64,000 bases of DNA from Pseudo-nitzschia pungens (GCA_037355855.1 CM074761.1:2003346-2067345), one strand, 5' to 3'. Counted from the stretch's first letter, positions 9,894-21,099 are shown. Notes: generated by a model from the letters alone, not told the origin. Translations and numbers: made by a program.

Positions 9894-10745
9894 ATGTCGC
9901 GAAGTCACAACAAAATGTATTGGTATACTACTGCTTCAATAACCGGATATGTCCTTCTAACGATCATGGCGCTCCCGAGTGGAGCATTTACAGCCAATCG
10001 CGGATTGTCATCGACAACTTTGATAACGGGGAAGGGTGGAGCCATGCCGCAATTTTCTGCGCAAGATATGTTTCGTCTCCATGCGGAACCGCCTTCTGAT
10101 AGCGACAACGAGAAGATGCAAATGTTTGAAACGGAAGGCTGGAAAAATATCGTCGAAGATCTTCAAATGTTCCCCCTGTTTTCCATAGCAACGACCGAGA
10201 ACAACCCTGTTGCGTACCAAATCACCGTTGGAAAAGAAAAGACTTACGACGTGCCCTTTTTCTACTGCGACGTCACCGAAGCTTTGGCGGCATTGGAAAG
10301 GGCTCAGGTCGATTCGTCGGACGCAACAGACGGAGTTGACTTGAAATTGATTCCGTTTCCCTTGGACCAGGCATTCAAGTTGTGGTGCGACGACAAAGCC
10401 GTAATCATTCCTAGCAAGGCATCCATTTTGCAAGCGGGAGCACCGGCGGGAACAAACCCCATCGGTCAGCGGGTACCAATGTGGGCTTGTCTCGAAATAG
10501 CGGAAGAACAAGAGGGTGGACTGCCACCCAAGTTGCCGATTTTTATGGGTCTCGAAGATGCCAACGCTGCCGTCCTCGAGGCTGTGGACGGCGACCGGGA
10601 AAAAGCCGACGAATTCGAAGTCGTTTGTTTGTCACTGGACGGGGCTATCGAGCAACTCGTCACTGCAGCACCGGAAGAGTCGCCGTCTTTTGCTTTCATT
10701 CCGCCAATGAAAAGCATCCAATACGTTGCGGAGAACGCTGAGTGA
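9894..10745 (+). CDS. Tic22-like plastid import protein
   Basis: 283 aa, single exon. The N-terminus has a hydrophobic signal (about residues 13-30) ending in PSGAF-TAN, the diatom plastid preprotein motif. The rest follows the Tic22-like layout: a beta-rich first half with NPVAYQITV, VPFFYCDVTEALAALE, IPFPLDQAFKLW; then a second similar half with RVPMWACLEIAEE, LPIFMGLEDANAAVLEA and VVCLSLDGAIEQLV. Tic22 proteins act in the intermembrane space as chaperone-like links between outer- and inner-envelope translocons; in complex plastids the homologue would serve the inner pair of membranes. A possible AATAAA polyadenylation signal overlaps the TGA stop. Family assignment rests on motif order and the duplicated halves, so moderate-to-good confidence. 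Confidence 0.72.
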   Translation: MSRSHNKMYWYTTASITGYVLLTIMALPSGAFTANRGLSSTTLITGKGGAMPQFSAQDMFRLHAEPPSDSDNEKMQMFETEGWKNIVEDLQMFPLFSIATTENNPVAYQITVGKEKTYDVPFFYCDVTEALAALERAQVDSSDATDGVDLKLIPFPLDQAFKLWCDDKAVIIPSKASILQAGAPAGTNPIGQRVPMWACLEIAEEQEGGLPPKLPIFMGLEDANAAVLEAVDGDREKADEFEVVCLSLDGAIEQLVTAAPEESPSFAFIPPMKSIQYVAENAE

Positions 10746-12532
10746 ATAAATGCTCCATCAGCGTTTTCATTGCAGGCAACACAAAATGAGCTTAGATTGA
10801 TAAGGAGGACACCTTCATCATCATGTCCTCCGCAAAGAATAATGGCAACGACTTTGTAAAGGAAAATTGTCATGGCAAAAGCAATTCAGTTTGGCTCCCC
10901 GACGCAATCGAAAGTTCCGCTCGTATTCGAAAACTGCTGCAATAGTCGATCACGAAAGCAACCACACGGTTGAGCAGTGAGAATGCATCTACGAAGTAGC
11001 ACAGTATCCACTGCTGCCATATGGTAGCACTGCAATTCTAGTTTGCGTCTAAACTACTAGTAGTGCGGTGATCTGTTTTGTTACTCTGCAAACTACTGCT
11101 GTGGTGCTAGTGCGACCTGCAAGTTATTGGGTAATTCTAGCGACGAATTCGTCGATGAGTATTTGTGGATATTCGGAATTCCATCGAGTGGCACTTGTTC
11201 TGACTGTATGACTGCGTCATGAAATACACTGCTACGTTTGGGGTGGGTAGTACGTTTAGTGACGAATCACCGGGTCTGAGAGAGAAGACCCCTGCCAACA
11301 GTAGTAGTAACAACAAGAACAAAGGGTTGCACTTCTTCAAACGTGACACTGATGTTTTACGTGCCTCCACAACCTACCACCAGCACGGAACTTGTTGCTG
11401 CGAGGAAATGCAGTCTTTGATGCTCTCCCAAGTCTCTTTTTAGGCGAGATGGGTATCTTCATTTCAATCACGCGACAGAACTGGTGGATCTAGATAGGCG
11501 GCATGTTATCCCAGCCGTCCTCCTTCTTCAGCAGTATTTCTCACCACTCTAGATAGCCCGAAAATTGCATTGAAAAGTCCGCCCTTTTGAACTGACACTT
11601 TCATTTTTTCTTCATTTGCGTGACTGGCAATGAATCAATCAGTAAACTTCTGATGGATGAACTCTTCCATTATTATTATTTACATTTTTAAAGGACTACA
11701 AATACTCTTACCGTACCGGTACCACACCCGTGATCAATGATTTCCTGTGTTCCGAGTCAAAGAAAGAAGAGCGAGCGAAATCATAATTCATACATGGAAC
11801 CGAGAGAGATTCTGATACTTAATGTACGGTACTGAAAAGTTATTGTCCATCTCTTCTAAGATGCTATCTATCCCTTAAGATTGTATCTGGATTTTTGATT
11901 GGTATTTTTAGTGCTCAGAAATAATAATTATAGTGCCCTATTGTCTTTCATACGGTATTGTTTCTTTCTGACACTATAGTGTTTGATTCCTCGTTCCTAT
12001 GTCAAAAACAATAGTATGTTCGGCTAATTATTGCCTGACATTATTTCAATGACGTGTATTTCTCCTGAGCATGACACAGTATTTTTTTTGGGCACTCCAA
12101 TTCTGATTAAGTTAAGTGTACGGAACTAGAATCATTGCGTAACCTACTTACTTCTTCTCCGTTTGAAACCCGGGACATTCAACTTTTGATTATTGGGAGA
12201 TGAGAAGACCGATACGTAAGATACCGGCACGTACCTTGTTCAGACGTCAAAAAATCCTAAGGTTACTTGTACGCTAAAACATTGATTCTTGGATTGATTG
12301 AATCTGGGGTCACAAGTTGAAAGTATCAGAAGTCACGAAAGTCAACGGATTTGACAACTTTTGCGCTCCAACACCTGTTTTGCTTCGACGAGAAGCGGAG
12401 CAGAATCTTCATCACCCACCCTCCAGCCCATACATAACACCGTCGGAAGTCCCATCCCATCTCATACGTTTTTAAAACGTACCCCACCCCACCCCACCCC
12501 ACCCCACCCTATTCTATCATAGCGCATAAACT
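10746..12532. other. Long intergenic region
   Basis: About 1.8 kb, AT-rich, with no recognisable coding sequence. It contains short CTACTAGTAG-type repeats near 11055, a TACCGTACCGGTACC palindrome cluster near 11715, TAAGGTTAC at 12258, and an (ACCCC)n array that ends about 20 bp before the next start codon. Confidence 0.5.
12480..12511 (+). repeat. (ACCCC)n pentanucleotide repeat in the GFAT 5' flank
   Basis: About six consecutive ACCCC units lie immediately upstream of the GFAT ATG at 12533. The position could place the array in the core promoter or 5' UTR. C-rich on this strand, so the complementary strand is G-rich. Confidence 0.75.
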
Positions 12533-13156
12533 ATGCTTCGCCAAAGAGCACAATTACTCCTTTCGAGGACCTCCGCAGCGAAGACCGCGAAAGATCGATG
12601 CATCCAGAATGCCACTCATCGTTTTCAGCAGCGACCGTTGGGTCCATCCGCACGGTTGTCATCCGTTCGTGCCGCATCCACTCTCTCCTCTTCTGCCTAT
12701 TCCGAGGAAGCCGGATCTTCTCTGTGGAATGCGACCAACGCCGCGGCCCTCGTGGCAGCGGCAGCCGCAACGACCGCATTCGCGACGTCGGATTCGGCGT
12801 TGGGAGTCACGACCGACTGTTGCGGAATCGTTGGCGTGATCGGGACGGAGAAAAACACCGACGCCCGCGAGTTCTTGCTCGATGGACTGACGATTCTCAA
12901 GAACCGTGGATACGATAGCGCCGGAATCGCTACCGTTCCTTCGGACGGGGGTGATTTTGCGATCACCAAGTTCGCCTCGGACGGAGACAATGCCGATTCG
13001 ATCGAACTCGTTGCGAAACACTCCCAAAGCCACGGGCATTACACCGGAATTGCTCACACGCGTTGGTACGTGTTCTTTTGTTTTTCGTGCCGTTTGTTTG
13101 TGCCGGGGGGATTGTTTGCGGTGTGCCGATTGTTGAACGCCGGGCATTGTTGGGTG

Positions 13157-13191
<35 letters not shown>

Positions 13192-15039
13192 CAACGGTAT
13201 AGTCGTCGTCAACGTTGTGGTACTTTTTTTGCCTCGTGTCATTCGAATTCGCAGTCTGACGATTCTCTGTCTTTGATCTTCGCAGGGCCACCCACGGAGG
13301 AAAAACCGATGAGAATGCCCACCCGCACATGGATTCGTCGGGGAAAATTGCCTTGTGCCACAACGGGATCCTAAACAACGCGAACGATTTGAGACGAGAA
13401 TTGCAGGGCGAGGGTCATTTTTTCACTTCGCAGACGGATACCGAGGTCATTGTCAAGTTGATTGGCAAGTATTACGAAGAAGGCAAGGAAAACGGCATAT
13501 CGCTAAAGGAAGCCACCCAATTGGCTCTGGATCGATGCGATGGAACGTGGGGATTGGCCATTGTTTGTACCGATACCCCGGACGAGATGGTGGTAGCCTG
13601 CAATGGTTCGCCCTTGGTGATTGGAATTGGTGCCGATCGCATGTTTGTCGCATCCGAAACATCTGCATTCAACCGGTATACGAAAACTTTTATCAGCATG
13701 AAAGACGGGGAAATCGGTGTCCTGCACGCCGACGGACGAACCCTCGATCTTACCCGCAAGCAAATCGCTCCCGATCAGCAGGTAAAGCTTTCACCGGAGC
13801 CTTACGAGCATTGGACGCTAAAAGAATTGACGGAACAACCCGAGGCAATCGCTCAGGCACTAAACTTTGGCGGACGCATGTCCAGCAACCGGGTCACGTT
13901 GTCGGGATTGGATCGGAACGAAGAAAGAATGTCCAAAATCAGGCACATGACACTGAGTGCCTGTGGGACGTCTCTGAACGCAGCAAAATACGGAGAGAGG
14001 ATCATGAAGCTGCTGGGATCATTCGATAGCGTCGCTTCGATCGATGCCGCAGAAACCGAACCAAAAGATTTCCCCTGCATGGATTGTCCCGAGAAAACAG
14101 GACTCATCGTGGTGTCACAGTCGGGCGAGACAAAAGACGTTCATCGAGTCGTCACCAGTGCCATGGATAAGGGCATTACATCGCTTAGTGTGGTCAACGC
14201 CGTTGGGAGTTTGATCGCGCGTACTACCAAGCTGGGAGTGTACTGCAATGCGGGAAGAGAAAATGCCGTTGCGAGTACCAAGGCCTTTACCACGCAAGTA
14301 ACTGTTTTGGCTTTGATTGCCTGCTGGTTCCGAGAATGCCGGGATCGTCTTGCAGGTAAATCCCCGAGTGTAGAAGTAGGATTTGTCAAAGATTCCTTGA
14401 TGAGATTGCCAATCGCAATCGGGATGGCCATGAAAACGTGCCATGAACAATGCAAGGAAGTTGCCGAAAGACTCAAGGACAAGGAACATTGTTTCGTTCT
14501 AGGAAAGGGCTTTGCCGAACCCGTGGCTTACGAGGGTGCGCTCAAAATCAAAGAAATGTGCTATCTTCACGCAGAAGGGTACAGCGGTGGCGCTTTGAAG
14601 CACGGTCCATTTGCACTCATCGAAGGTCCGAACGGCAAGTTTGGAGCCACACCCATTATCATGTTCATCCTGGACGACCAGCACGCTCATCACATGAGAT
14701 CGGCAGCCGAGGAAGTGAAAGCACGGGGAGCGGAACTCATCATCATCACAGACAAACCAGACCTTGCGCGAGACTTGGACGACAATCCGATTATCATCCC
14801 ACGCAATGGCCCAATGACGGCTCTAACAGGCGTCATTCCCCTACAACTCATCGCATACGAGCTTGCAAAACTACGGTAAGTTTACCGAGCCATTGGTTCG
14901 AACGGGATTTTTTTTCGGTAGGCATTTGCATGTTCTCACTTTCTCACCATTTGCCCTTGCTGCCACTGTACGATCTTCTTTTAGTGGAATCAACCCCGAT
15001 ACACCCAGAAACCTCGCGAAGGCCGTGACCGTGGATTAA
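12533..15039 (+). CDS. Glutamine-fructose-6-phosphate aminotransferase (isomerising), with N-terminal extension
   Basis: First enzyme of the hexosamine pathway: fructose-6-P plus glutamine gives glucosamine-6-P and glutamate, leading to UDP-GlcNAc. Exons 12533-13065, 13286-14875 and 14985-15039; 725 aa. The donors are GTACGT and GTAAGT. The glutaminase domain starts at CGIVGVIG, with [19 protein letters not shown] spanning intron 1, and CHNGILNN. Two SIS sugar-isomerase domains follow: [29 protein letters not shown], then [20 protein letters not shown]. The C-terminal tail [10 protein letters not shown] is complete, coming from the small third exon. Unusual: the catalytic Cys, normally residue 1 after Met removal, is residue 97 here. 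It is preceded by an Arg/Ser/Ala-rich, mitochondrial-presequence-like segment and an Ala-rich hydrophobic stretch (about 68-85). Activity would need cleavage just before CGIV. Intron 1 has a (GTCGTT)n tract. Confidence 0.95.
13149..13191 (+). repeat. (GTCGTT)n hexanucleotide tract inside GFAT intron 1
   Basis: About seven GTCGTT units occupy the centre of the 220-nt intron. The same hexanucleotide appears inside coding sequence elsewhere in the window (near 20650), where its complement encodes alternating Asp and Asn. Confidence 0.75.
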
Positions 15040-15998
15040 AAATGTCCGAAGATAGTACCAGTATTATTCTCTCCTTTTTCAAATAATAATAAACCTTCAA
15101 GTCTAACCCAAGATTCTTCATTTCTCACTGTGATTCCGTGCACTCCATGTTTTGATTTTTCCCAACCGCACAAGCTAATTTAAACGACTTAAAGCTAATG
15201 TTAAATGTTTTCAGGAGTTACTTTCATCTTCGACTGAGCTGAGCGTGGTCTGCCGAGATTTTGGTTGAGAGTTACTGGCACTAGCTCTAGGTGTCGCGTG
15301 TCTGCAATGGCTCTAATTGTTATTCTATAGCTTCGGTTTGCCCCACCCGAACTGAAGGACGACCTACGACTTTTCACATTCCAATGGGCGCCAACTAATG
15401 TAATCAATTGAGTCGTTGCAAGAGAGATAACAAGGTCTCATTGTCTGTGTGATGACGACTGACCCGGTGCAGTCGCGAGAAAAGTGAACAGGTGCGTTCA
15501 ACGACAAGATTGTAGGAACGGGAAAACCTGGAACTTCAGAAAATGATTCACTTGTCTATGAGAAAGCAAATTTTCCGTGCTTAACATGGAAGTCACATGA
15601 ACGACGAAAACGATTAGCGACAAAAATCGAATCCATTGCTTCTAGCGTTGCAAGACGAATTTCATCCGGAGGAGTTATTTTGATTGCGAAAGGAACACAT
15701 GTAGAAACGGCAGCAAATATCATTTCCGAGCACCTTCCTACCTATCAATCGACCGAACAGGGATCGCCAACACATGGTTTCTGCAGGTGCTTCGCTTTCA
15801 AGTGAATCGACATGTATGAAATTGAACACAATCAGCACCTCTCCTTGTCCATCCTCGCTCGCCAAATGTTTTACATTCGCAACACAGTGAACATGTCTTC
15901 GAATGATTGATTGAGATCATGATCTCACAAAACCAAAATTGGCGGCAACCAAAACGCAAAAGAAATCGCAATCAATCCTTTGCCCTACAACTAACAAA
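15040..15998. other. Intergenic, nothing recognised
   Basis: About 960 bp downstream of GFAT. AATAATAAA at about 15086 may serve as a polyadenylation signal. Short ORFs on the minus strand at 15201-15865 have no family features. Confidence 0.45.
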
Positions 15999-16919
15999 AT
16001 GAAACATTCTTCTAAGTGTCAAGTTTCGGACGTGTTCCTTGGTTGGAGCTTTCTACGCATCTCGCTTTCGTTCTTGATGTTCGCTGTCCTCGTTTCCTAC
16101 GGGGATGCTCAAAGTGGACCACGACTTCGCAAGAGGGATCTTCGAATTGGTTTCAATGATTCGCCCTTTTCCATGCCCTCCCATCCCAACGAAGCGACTG
16201 AAAGTGGTTCAGTCACTGCAAACCCACCGACCACCGGTTACTATGGATATTATAGTAAGTCTGTTGGCTCAAAGGGGTCCAAAAAGGAGAAGTCTTCGAA
16301 ATCATACGCCAGCCCGTCTTATAACAGTAAGTCTGTTGATTCAAAGGGGCCCAAAAAGGAGAAGTCTTCGAAATCATACACCAGTGATTCTGAAGATTGC
16401 TATGTATCTTATAGTAAGTCTAAGGGGTCCAAAAAGGAGAAGTCTTCGAAATCATACGCCAGCAAGTCTCTCGGCACCAAGCAGTCAAAAGAACACCTGG
16501 AACCGACAGGCAGTGGAGAATGGGAGTTGTTTATGGATGAAGGAGCTGTCGAAAGTGCAAGCACTCCAACTCCCAGCATGTCATTTTCTACTAGCTCCTC
16601 TTCAACGACCAGCCACTCCCCATCTGCAGGACCTACCACCACACCAACCAAAACACCAACTCAAGCACCAACTCAAGCACCAACTCAAGCACCAACTCAA
16701 ACGCCAACCAAACCTCCAACCAAAACGCCAACCAAAACGCCAACCAATACGCCAACCAGAACGCCAACCAAAGCTCCAACCCATTTTCCCTCTGCAACTC
16801 CTACAACCGCAAATTCTACTGCCATCGCTAGCAAGACGACGAAGGAGGAGGTAACTGCCAAGGAGACCAACAAAATTGCCAAAGCTTCCAAGTCTCTCAA
16901 GGCGGAGAAATCTGGCTAA
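15999..16919 (+). CDS. Secreted silaffin-like Lys/Ser/Tyr repeat protein with a Pro-Thr stalk
   Basis: 306 aa, single exon; ATG 15999 is the first Met of the frame and is followed by a signal peptide (hydrophobic core 19-33, likely cut after GDA, residue 37). Directly after it lies a basic RLRKRDL segment, similar to the RXL/KR processing sites reported in diatom silaffin-type preproteins. Three copies of a roughly 20-residue unit follow at DNA positions about 16251-16316, 16321-16386 and 16408-16464. The core of each is SKGSKKEKSSKSYAS, with Lys pairs set among Ser and Tyr. A short acidic linker (EWELFMDEGAVE) leads to a Ser/Thr region, then a TPTxxPT repeat (about 16630-16790), and a Lys/Ser/Thr-rich end. 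In silaffins such lysines carry polyamines and the serines phosphate, and they direct silica precipitation. This role is inferred from composition; it is not a sequence homologue that I can name. A wall-anchored mucin-like protein is the alternative. Confidence 0.75.
   Translation: MKHSSKCQVSDVFLGWSFLRISLSFLMFAVLVSYGDAQSGPRLRKRDLRIGFNDSPFSMPSHPNEATESGSVTANPPTTGYYGYYSKSVGSKGSKKEKSSKSYASPSYNSKSVDSKGPKKEKSSKSYTSDSEDCYVSYSKSKGSKKEKSSKSYASKSLGTKQSKEHLEPTGSGEWELFMDEGAVESASTPTPSMSFSTSSSSTTSHSPSAGPTTTPTKTPTQAPTQAPTQAPTQTPTKPPTKTPTKTPTNTPTRTPTKAPTHFPSATPTTANSTAIASKTTKEEVTAKETNKIAKASKSLKAEKSG
16630..16790 (+). repeat. Tandem (ACNCCAACCNAA) repeat encoding TPTxxPT
   Basis: Twelve-base units in the coding frame of the silaffin-like gene give TPT-KTPT-QAPT-type repeats. 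Four consecutive units are almost identical (CAAGCACCAACT), implying recent expansion. PT-rich stalks of this kind are common in extracellular stramenopile proteins. Confidence 0.85.
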
Positions 16920-17860
16920 TGCCCATTTGCGTACGTAGGACTGGAGTCCTGAATTGGTCGGATGACGAAAGGGTATAAACTACTGAGCAAACGTTCGTGA
17001 TTTCCTTTTGATGTTGAGCACGAGAACCTTTGCAAACCATTGAATTGCATATGAACATTTTGCAATATTTAACTTGTGACGAAATGTGAAAATCCATGTG
17101 TCATCTCGCACTTTTTAATCATATCAGGTGCACATATAATATGCCCGGCTTATCATAATGGTAATGTGAACACAAAATAATGTCATCCCCATCTTTACTC
17201 GAACTCAACGTGACCACAGTATCCTTTCATGCCCATCTTACTCAAACTCAATACGTGCATGTTTGCACATGTCAGCGGACAACTACGATACGGTAGCTGG
17301 CGTGGACACGAGATTATCTCGGAACTATAGTTTCTTTGGTATGTTGCCAGTTGTCCGTGACTTGAACGAAGTGCGTACTGCGTTGCCAGGGGGTATGTTG
17401 ACAGCTCTTACCAGTTTCTGGTCCAAAGTGGACGAGATGTCTGAACCGTTTGAGATTCAAAGTGACTGACACTGGCATTGTCGCATCGTGTGATATAGTC
17501 CACCGCTGTCCGTTCAAATCGATTTATATGTCTGGCATTCGGATTGTAATTCTGTGAAGGAAAGCACGGTTCTCAAATTAACGGGCGGTGCTTTCGACGT
17601 GCTCGTCGATACCTTCAACTACTCCGCCAATCCACTCGTGTGGAATGATTCGATTGGTGGTCTCCTCTTTCGGTTTGGCAATTCCGAGCATCGGATATGC
17701 AGCAGAAATATGCCCATCGAATCCAGAAGTCCGTTCTGCGATGTTGTCATCTATCCATTCATCGCTAATGTGAGATCTTGGATTTTCTCCCCTCCCTTGT
17801 CTCCTCTCCGCATTGGCGCTCGTACTCGTTCTCGTTCTTATCGTCGGCGGTACTCTTGCT
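16920..17860. other. Intergenic, nothing recognised
   Basis: About 940 bp between convergent genes. ORFs at 17263-17469 and 17554-18333 lack family features; the latter is the reverse reading of the Lys-rich end of the neighbouring gene. Confidence 0.45.
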
Positions 17861-20647
17861 CTAGGACTTTGTCTTTTTCTTCTTCTTCTTTTCGGACGCT
17901 TTCTTGTCACCGCCGTCTGCCTTCTCCTTCTTCTTTTTCGTTTTCGTTGTCGTTTTCTTTGTCTTCTTCCCCGATTCGTCCTTCTCGCTCGCACCGGACT
18001 TTTTGGATTTCTTTTTCGTCTTTTTCGCGGAAGTCTTTTCGCCGGAACCCTTCTTCGTCTTTTTCGACGGTTTTGGAGAGCTCCCCCCGTCCGAGCTCTT
18101 TGGCTTGGCCGACGTCGATTTCGATCGAGCCGGCGGCTTTTTCTTGGGTGGGGCTTTCTTGGATTTGCTCTCGCTCTTGCTCCGGGCGGGAAGCGTCCGT
18201 TTCTTGGGGACGGGGCTGTGGCTCTCGCATGTCGAGATTGTCACGTCCTCGCTCTTGCTGCCGATGCTCGATTCGCTGTCGGAGGGCTCGAACAGGTCGC
18301 CCAGAATATCGTTCAGGAGGTCGTCGCTCATGAAGGAGACAACCGACGAGGAGGAACTCGACCGGGAGGAGTCGTCGCTGTCGCTGTCACTGTCGCTGCC
18401 ACTGTCGCTGTCTCGTCGCTGGATGGTCCTTCGTCCGTTTTGGGAATGGACGGATTTGGCACGGGTTTCGTTTTCTTTGTCCGCAGGGTCGTTCGATTTC
18501 GACATCGTGGGACTGTAGCAAGGACTGTTCGACATCGTTACGGGTGCCTTTTGGCCGTTTTGGAAACCAGTCTTGGTTGCCATCGTCGTCGTCGTCGGTG
18601 TCGGTGTCGTTGTCGTTGTTGTTGTTGTTGTTGTTGTTGTTTCGGTTCGGTCGTCCTTTCGAGAATTTCTAAGGGCAGGTTCACTTTTGTTGCTCGTACC
18701 GTTGGAGTTGTTCGATTCCAACACTGTTGGAGATCTCTTCGGACTGCTTGTGCGTGTGCTGGTGCTGGTGCTGGTGCTAGTGCTTCGATCGTTGTTTGTT
18801 ATTGGCACGAGTGTCTTTTTTCCATTTTTAAAGACGGTCTTCATCTTCACTTCATTCTTCGTTTCCGTTTCGGCTTGCACGGGTGGTATTCTCGATCCAT
18901 TGTTGCCCTCGACTTTGTCATCGTTGGATACCGAAACGGAGGACCGCTTTGTCGGTTGCTCGATGTCGGCCAATCCTCGGATCCCGACACGGAGGTTGTT
19001 CGTTCGGACTGCTCGGTCGATTGCTCGGTGTCGGCAAATCCTTGGTTTTCGATTCCGACACGGACGGAGTTTGGGTTTAGTCCATTCTTATTATTTGTCA
19101 CCGGCGACGCGTCTCCAGATGATTCCGACACGGAGTGAGTCCGTTTCGGACTGCTTGCCGGCCCGTCGTTGGATTTTGTTGGCGCTGGCGGTGGTGCTGG
19201 TGGTGGCGCTGCTACGATGGGCACGAGCGTCTTTTTGCCGTTTTTGTAAACGGTTTTGAATTTTGGCTCCTCCTTTTTGGGAGGCACCGTGTGTTGGGCA
19301 TTGTGGTTGCTGCTGTTGCTCTTGCTGTTGCTGGTATTGGTCTGTGTACGGTCCGTCGACCCGTCGCTGGATTCCGATTCGGTGGACGGTGTCGGCGGCC
19401 TCTCTGGACTGCTTTCTTCCCGGGTAGCAGTGGATGTTGGCACGACTGTCTGTTTGCCGTTCTTGTAAACGGTTTTTGTGGGCACCTCGGCTGGTTCTTC
19501 CCGTTTCGACTGTATTGTCTGTTTGGTGTTGTTGCTGTTGGTCGTTGCAGTGTCTGTCGGGTCGTTGGATCTCGATTCCGATTTCGATTTCGATTCCGAT
19601 TCGGGTGACTGCGTCGACGGCTTTGGACTGCTTTGCCGGGGAGCGGATATCGGCACCAGCGTCCTCTTGCCGTTCTTGTAGACAACCTTCATGGGCACCT
19701 CCTCCTCTTTCTGCTCCACCTTCTTATTCAACGACGACACCGTTTTGTCGACATCGGCGTTGGTATCGCTCTTGTCGTCGTTGGTGTTCTTGTTGCTGTC
19801 GTTGTTATTGTTATTGTTATTGCTGTTGTTATTGTTATTGTTATTGTTATTGCTGTTATCGTTGCTGCTGCTGCTGTTATTGTCGTTGAAAGCCTTGGAA
19901 GCGTCTTCCGCAGGTGTCGACGGCGAGGTCGGTGTCACTGTCACCGTCACCGACGTCGAAGCGGACGGCTTTGGACCGCTCGGCCTTCCGCTCGATATCG
20001 GCACCACCGTCCGCTTGCCGTTTTTGTACACGATCTTGGTGGCCGTCCCGTTCTCGTTCCCGTTCTCGCTGTTGCCGCTGCCGTCCCCCGGCTTGCGGCT
20101 CTTGCGCATCCCGTGGAGCGTCCCGGACTTGGCGACCGTCATCTTGCGGACCACCGGAGCCGCTCGCGCTTTCGTCCCGGTACCACCGGAACCAGCAGCG
20201 GAAGCCGCCGCCCCGGGCGGTATCGAGTCGTTCGTTTCGTCCGAGATTCCCGACAGGGTCAGATCGAGGAGCTTCCGGTTGTCGGCCCGGGAGCTCCCCG
20301 ACAGGGTCTTGCTGATTCCCCGGCCGGACGGAGGGCCCTTCCCGGTGGTCGATCGCTCCGTCTTGGCAAAGGACAGGCTCAGCCGCTTCCCGGACGAGAG
20401 CGGGCTGCCGCCGGCCGCCGGTCGATTCAAATTCGAATTCGAATTCGAGCCGTCGACGCTGTGGTGTCGCCGGGGGGGAAGCGTCGGGGCCTTTCGGATT
20501 CTGGGCAGCGGCTTGGGCAGCGGCGAGAGTCGTTCGCGTTCTTCCCCCAACGACGACGACAAAGACGACAACGACGACAACGACGGGACACTGGTGGTGC
20601 TGGCGGATCGTTTCGGGGCGCCACGACGGCCTGTCTCGCGGGATGGT

Positions 20648-20682
<35 letters not shown>

Positions 20683-21063
20683 TTTGTCTCTGTTCGACGA
20701 CGACGACGCCAGTTCGACCTCGAGCGTCTCGATTTCGTTCGACGATCGCGAGCGATGCAATTGTTCCCGTCGCTGCCGGCTGCTGCCGTCGTCGTTGTTG
20801 TTGTTGTTATTGTCGTTGTTGTAAATGTTGGTATCCCCGCGATCGCCCGATTGCAACAGCATGTCTCCCCACGGAACGGGGGGGACATCCGGTCCGTCCG
20901 GGGGATCGAATTCCAGCCCGCACTCGATCATGAACGCCGTGTGCCGCATCTCTCCGATCTCGTCTTCCTGGTAAAAGAGTTCATCGATCAGGTGGTCCTC
21001 CAGTCTCGGAACAATCGTGGTGCCCGAGACGAGCACCTCGGACCATTGGATCGAGGGCCCCAT
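17861..21063 (-). CDS. Low-complexity protein with repeated YKNGK(R/K)TLVPI motifs; one frame break
   Basis: Two overlapping frames form one gene: 21063-18847 (738 codons) and 18973-17861 (370 codons). The break lies near 18850-19000. Evidence for one gene is that the same 14-residue motif, K-x-V-Y-K-N-G-K-x-T-L-V-P-I, occurs in both parts, at about 20020, 19677, 19458, 19240 and 18826. Degenerate copies lie at 18565 and 18440. The N-terminal 75 residues are non-repetitive and acidic (EDHLIDELFYQEDEIGEMRHTAFMIECGLEFDPPDGPD) and may be the conserved domain. Then come long Asn/Asp, Ser and Thr runs. The C-terminal part has a compact acidic helix (SFMSDDLLNDILGDLFEP), SDSDSD runs and a Lys-rich tail typical of nuclear proteins. 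Function unknown. The break may be an assembly indel or an unrecognised intron. Confidence 0.7.
19795..19885 (-). repeat. Asn-encoding AAC/AAT repeat
   Basis: TTGTTATTG-type repeats on the plus strand are read on the minus strand as an almost unbroken run of Asn with a few Ser and Asp. The AAC/AAT mixture means the array is old enough to have accumulated silent changes. Confidence 0.8.
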
Positions 21064-21099
21064 CCTGTATGGTGTGCGGTAAGGTGCGGTGCGGTGATT

